This document shows positions 60,747 through 64,000 of a stretch of DNA of 64,000 nucleotides, piece by piece. Numbering within the stretch: the first letter of the stretch is position 1; every line of letters starts with the position of its first letter. This stretch comes from Streptomyces celluloflavus (lineage in GTDB: Bacteria > Actinomycetota > Actinomycetes > Streptomycetales > Streptomycetaceae). The notes below the pieces were generated by a model that saw only the letters and a program-made list of their open reading frames with translations, was not told where the DNA came from and ran no database searches. The position numbers and the translations under genes are program-made. The DNA lies in assembly GCA_000720995.1 (NCBI GenBank), contig JOEL01000003.1:62001-126000 (forward strand), written 5' to 3'.

Positions 60747-63056
60747 GTGACCACCAAGCCCGCAGCCGCGGCAGCACGGGCCACCGTGTACGGCTACCCC
60801 CGCCAAGGTCGGAACCGGGAACTGAAGAAGGCGATCGAAGGCTATTGGAAGGGCCGCGTCACCGCCGACGCCCTGGAGGCCACCGCCGCCGGACTGCGCG
60901 GCGCCAACTGGCAGCAGCTCGCCGAGGCCGGCGTCCACGAGGTGCCGACCGGCGACTTCTCGTACTACGACCACGTCCTCGACACCACCGTCATGGTCGG
61001 CGCGATCCCCGAGCGGCACCGCGCCGCCGTCGGCACGGACGCGCTGGACGGCTACTTCGCGATGGCCCGCGGCACCCAGGACGTGGCGCCGCTGGAGATG
61101 ACCAAGTGGTTCGACACCAACTACCACTATCTGGTGCCGGAGTTGGGGCCGGACACGGTGTTCGCGGCCGACTCGTCCAAGCAGGTGACCGAGTTCAAGG
61201 AGGCCCTCGCCCTGGGCTTGAGCGCGCGGCCCGTCCTCGTCGGACCCGTCACCTACCTGCTGCTCGCCAAGCCCGCGCCCGGTGTGGCCGCCGACTTCGA
61301 CCCGCTCACCCTCCTCGACCGGCTGCTGCCCGTGTACGCCGAGGTCCTCGCCGACCTGCGCGCCGCGGGCGCCGAGTGGGCGCAACTCGACGAACCCGCC
61401 CTCGTCCAGGACCGCACCCCGGCCGAACTGGACGCCACCGAGCGCGCCTACCGTTACCTCGGCGCACTCACCGACCGCCCGAAGCTGCTGGTCGCCTCCT
61501 ACTTCGACCGGCTCGGCGACGCGCTGCCCGTACTGGCCAAGGCGCCGGTCGAGGGGCTCGCGATGGACTTCACGGAGGCCGCCGCCGCCAACCTCGACGC
61601 GCTCGCCGCCGTCGGCGGGCTGCCCGGCAAGCGCCTGGTCGCCGGTGTCGTCAACGGCCGCAACATCTGGGTCAACGACCTGGAGAAGTCCCTGGCCGTG
61701 CTCGGCACGCTGCTGGGCCTCGCCGACCGGGTCGACGTGGCCGCCTCGTGCAGCCTGCTGCACGTCCCGCTCGACGCGACCGCCGAGCGGGATATCGCAC
61801 CGCAGATCGTGCGCTGGCTCGCCTTCGCCCGGCAGAAGACCGACGAGATCGTCACGCTCGCCAACGGCCTCGCGCGCGGCACCGGCGCGATCGCCGCCGA
61901 ACTGTCGGCCAACCGCGCCCACCTGGCGTCCCGGGCCGGCTCCCCGATCACCGTGGACCCGGCGGTGCGGGCCCGCACGGCGGCCGTCACCGAGGCCGAC
62001 GCCCGCCGCTCCCAGCCGTACGCCGAGCGGACCGCCGCCCAGCGCGCCCACCTCGGCCTGCCGCTGCTGCCGACCACCACCATCGGCTCCTTCCCGCAGA
62101 CCACCGAAGTGCGCACCGCGCGCAGCGATCTGCGGGCCGGGCGCATCGACACCGCCGGGTACGAGGAGCGCATCAAGGGCGAGATCCGGGAGGTGATCTC
62201 CTTCCAGGAGAAGGCCGGGCTGGACGTCCTGGTACACGGCGAGGCCGAACGCAACGACATGGTCCAGTACTTCGCCGAACAGCTCACCGGCTACCTCGCC
62301 ACCCAGCACGGCTGGGTCCAGTCGTACGGCACCCGCTACGTGCGGCCGCCGATCCTCGCCGGGGACATCTCGCGCCCCGCGCCGATGACGGTGCGCTGGA
62401 CGACGTACGCCCAGTCCCTCACCGACCGCCCGGTCAAGGGCATGCTGACGGGCCCCGTCACCATGCTCGCCTGGTCCTTCGTCCGCGATGACCAGCCCCT
62501 CGCCGATACCGCCCGCCAGGTCGCCCTCGCGCTGCGCGACGAGGTCAACGACCTGGAGGCGGCGGGGACTTCGGTCATCCAGGTGGACGAGCCCGCCCTG
62601 CGCGAAACCCTGCCGCTGCGCACCGCCGACCGGCCCGCCTATCTGGGGTGGGCCACGGAAGCCTTCCGGCTCACCACCGGCGGGGTGCGTCCGGCCACCC
62701 AGATCCACACCCATATGTGCTACGCGGAGTTCGGCGACATCGTCGAGGCCATCGACGATCTGGACGCCGATGTCATCAGCCTGGAGGCCGCCCGGTCCCA
62801 TATGCAGGTCGCCCGGGAGCTGGCGGCCCATGGCTACCCGCGGGAGGCCGGCCCCGGCGTGTACGACATCCACTCCCCGCGCGTGCCGAGCGCCGAGGAG
62901 GCCACCGCCCTGCTGCGCACCGGACTTGAAGCCCTCCCGGCGGAACGGCTGTGGGTCAACCCCGACTGCGGCCTCAAGACCCGTGGCTGGCCCGAGACGC
63001 GCGCCTCGCTGGAGAACCTGGTCGCCGCGGCGCGCACGATCCGCGGTGAGCTGTGA
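60747..63056 (+). CDS. metE: Cobalamin-independent methionine synthase MetE
   Basis: A 769-residue enzyme that transfers the methyl group of 5-methyltetrahydropteroyltriglutamate to homocysteine. The N-terminal half starts with [20 protein letters not shown]. The C-terminal catalytic half has [37 protein letters not shown], the zinc His/Cys in THMCYAEF and the final Cys in [11 protein letters not shown]. The start is GTG 60747 with GAAGGAG. It is under the B12 riboswitch. Confidence 0.97.
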   Translation: MTTKPAAAAARATVYGYPRQGRNRELKKAIEGYWKGRVTADALEATAAGLRGANWQQLAEAGVHEVPTGDFSYYDHVLDTTVMVGAIPERHRAAVGTDALDGYFAMARGTQDVAPLEMTKWFDTNYHYLVPELGPDTVFAADSSKQVTEFKEALALGLSARPVLVGPVTYLLLAKPAPGVAADFDPLTLLDRLLPVYAEVLADLRAAGAEWAQLDEPALVQDRTPAELDATERAYRYLGALTDRPKLLVASYFDRLGDALPVLAKAPVEGLAMDFTEAAAANLDALAAVGGLPGKRLVAGVVNGRNIWVNDLEKSLAVLGTLLGLADRVDVAASCSLLHVPLDATAERDIAPQIVRWLAFARQKTDEIVTLANGLARGTGAIAAELSANRAHLASRAGSPITVDPAVRARTAAVTEADARRSQPYAERTAAQRAHLGLPLLPTTTIGSFPQTTEVRTARSDLRAGRIDTAGYEERIKGEIREVISFQEKAGLDVLVHGEAERNDMVQYFAEQLTGYLATQHGWVQSYGTRYVRPPILAGDISRPAPMTVRWTTYAQSLTDRPVKGMLTGPVTMLAWSFVRDDQPLADTARQVALALRDEVNDLEAAGTSVIQVDEPALRETLPLRTADRPAYLGWATEAFRLTTGGVRPATQIHTHMCYAEFGDIVEAIDDLDADVISLEAARSHMQVARELAAHGYPREAGPGVYDIHSPRVPSAEEATALLRTGLEALPAERLWVNPDCGLKTRGWPETRASLENLVAAARTIRGEL

Positions 63057-63165
63057 GATGTGAAGTGTGAGCTGTTGACGTACTGACCGCGCGTGATGCG
63101 GGGGCGAGGCCGGGGCGCATCGTGCGCTCCGGCCGTGCCTCCGCGACGGTGTCGGCCGAGAATGC

Positions 63166-63199
63166 GAGAGGGCCCCCGGATCGTTCCGCGGGCCCTCTC
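63166..63199. terminator. Bidirectional terminator between metE and cbtA
   Basis: A perfect 10-bp stem GAGAGGGCCC/GGGCCCTCTC (63166-63175 with 63190-63199) lies between the convergent ends of the two genes. Confidence 0.88.
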
Positions 63200-63218
63200 C
63201 CCGGTGGCTTCGGGTCGT

Positions 63219-63977
63219 TCAGTCCGAGGCGGCGACCGCCGTTCCCGGGGGCGCCGTCGCGGGCTCGGGGGCCAGTAGCCGCTCGGCGAGTTCGCCGAAG
63301 GCGAGGCCGAAACCGCCCCACAGGGTGATCTGTATGGCGAGGGCGGAGAGGCGGAACCGCCACAGCAGGGTCGCGGGGAAGTTCTGCGGCACCTCGTTGA
63401 TGACGGGCAGGAGGGCGTACGCCAGACCGATCACGAGGGCGAAGGCCGCCACCGCGACGACCGTGGCGTACCAGGTGCCCAGGTGGGGGGCGAGCCGCTT
63501 GCCCAGGAGGGTGGCGGCGATCGCCAGGAGCACGCTGAGCAGCATCATCAGGAAGTACAGGGTCGTGCGCTTGCCGATGGTGTCGGGCTCGCCGACCGAC
63601 GGCGGGTTGGCCGGGTACTTCAGGAACGGCACGACGTACACCGCGAGCAGCGCACAGCCGGACAGCAGCAGTGCGGTGGCCCGCGGGGTGAGGCGGCCGA
63701 CGCGGCCGAGCGCGAAGCAGTAGGCGAGCGCGGCGATGCCGCCGAACGCGACACCGTAGACCAGGACACCGGTGGCGAGACCGGCGGTGGACTGGAGGCC
63801 GCGGGAGACGAGCTCGACCTCGTGCTCATGTGCCGGGGCGTGGGCCTCCTCGAAGCCGATGGCGCCGTCGACGTTCGGCTCACCGAGGAAGTAGGCGACG
63901 ATCAGGGCGAGCACACCGGCCGTGAGACCGGCGAGCATGCCCCGCACGAGCAGGTTTCTTACCGTTGCGGAGTTCAT
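63219..63977 (-). CDS. cbtA: CbtA-family cobalt transporter subunit
   Basis: A 252-residue membrane protein with about six helices. The CbtA signature is at the N-terminus: [20 protein letters not shown], then [17 protein letters not shown], where the E-P-x-(I/V)-(D/E)-xAIxxE motif is seen. The region [14 protein letters not shown] has the His-rich loop that is typical. CbtA with CbtB (probably just outside the window) is a predicted cobalt transporter under B12 control, which fits the neighbouring B12-regulated metE. Start is ATG 63977. Confidence 0.87.
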   Translation of the reverse strand: MNSATVRNLLVRGMLAGLTAGVLALIVAYFLGEPNVDGAIGFEEAHAPAHEHEVELVSRGLQSTAGLATGVLVYGVAFGGIAALAYCFALGRVGRLTPRATALLLSGCALLAVYVVPFLKYPANPPSVGEPDTIGKRTTLYFLMMLLSVLLAIAATLLGKRLAPHLGTWYATVVAVAAFALVIGLAYALLPVINEVPQNFPATLLWRFRLSALAIQITLWGGFGLAFGELAERLLAPEPATAPPGTAVAASD

Positions 63978-64000
63978 GGGTATGCGGCATCCCTCGCGTC

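Noticed and set aside
59810-62491. 893-codon plus-strand frame overlapping metE
   Set aside because: It is an Arg/Pro-rich shadow of metE and of the riboswitch leader in another frame.

Overview
The window is a high-GC actinobacterial chromosome segment, almost certainly Streptomyces or a close relative. The reasons are the strong GC bias, frequent GTG and TTG starts, a complete conservon (cvnABCD with P450 genes), a divergent second EF-Tu of the tuf3 type, CYP105-ferredoxin and CYP154/CYP157 pairs, Tat and lipoprotein signals, and type I-E CRISPR repeats of the kind common in Streptomyces. No rRNA or tRNA gene was recognised.

Layout. 1-6.4 kb: housekeeping and accessory genes (amino acid permease N-terminus, YigZ, SseB-like, CoA-binding protein, GNAT, YbaK, XRE-cupin regulator, hexapeptide acyltransferase, gamma-carbonic anhydrase). 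6.4-12.4 kb: one minus-strand conservon operon, cvnA-cvnB-cvnC-cvnD-CYP157-CYP154-enoyl-CoA hydratase. In its CYP157-like P450 the ExxR motif is replaced by NDVLW. 13-24 kb: secreted esterase, DedA, thioesterase, MFS exporter, spermidine-synthase-like protein, patatin, EF-Tu3, TVP38 and UppP. 24-30 kb: a decayed island with two cas-less type I-E CRISPR arrays that share a leader sequence. Between them lie remnants of a phage terminase large subunit and an HNH nuclease. 30-34.8 kb: secreted trypsin-like protease, hydrolase, VOC protein and a lipoprotein.

34.8-42.9 kb is the most coherent functional block. pqqA-B-C-D-E is followed, with translational overlap, by a GH88/GH105-type glycosidase and a GH29-type glycosidase, both secreted. 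A divergent secreted PQQ-dependent sugar dehydrogenase gene lies on the other side. The natural reading is that sugar release, cofactor synthesis and extracellular sugar oxidation are encoded together. 43.3-48.8 kb: AlkB, DUF2277, EEP phosphatase/nuclease, flavin reductase, TetX-like monooxygenase and a YncE-type beta-propeller.

48.9-58 kb mixes intact genes with decay: HxlR regulator, NTF2-like protein, internally deleted hydrolase, haloperoxidase, TetR with a divergent membrane gene, Nudix, and remnants of LLM oxidoreductase, epoxide hydrolase, IS256 and IS630. It also contains a Tat-exported protein (55,269-56,291) that I read as an aerolysin/ETX-MTX2-type beta-pore-forming protein. 58.3-59.7 kb: TetR, a CYP105-type P450 and its ferredoxin. 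60.4-64 kb: a cobalamin riboswitch in front of metE, then a convergent cbtA-type cobalt transporter gene.

A recurrent oddity is the number of short perfect tandem repeats (4, 5, 6 and 8 bp units), nearly all in intergenic or pseudogene DNA.
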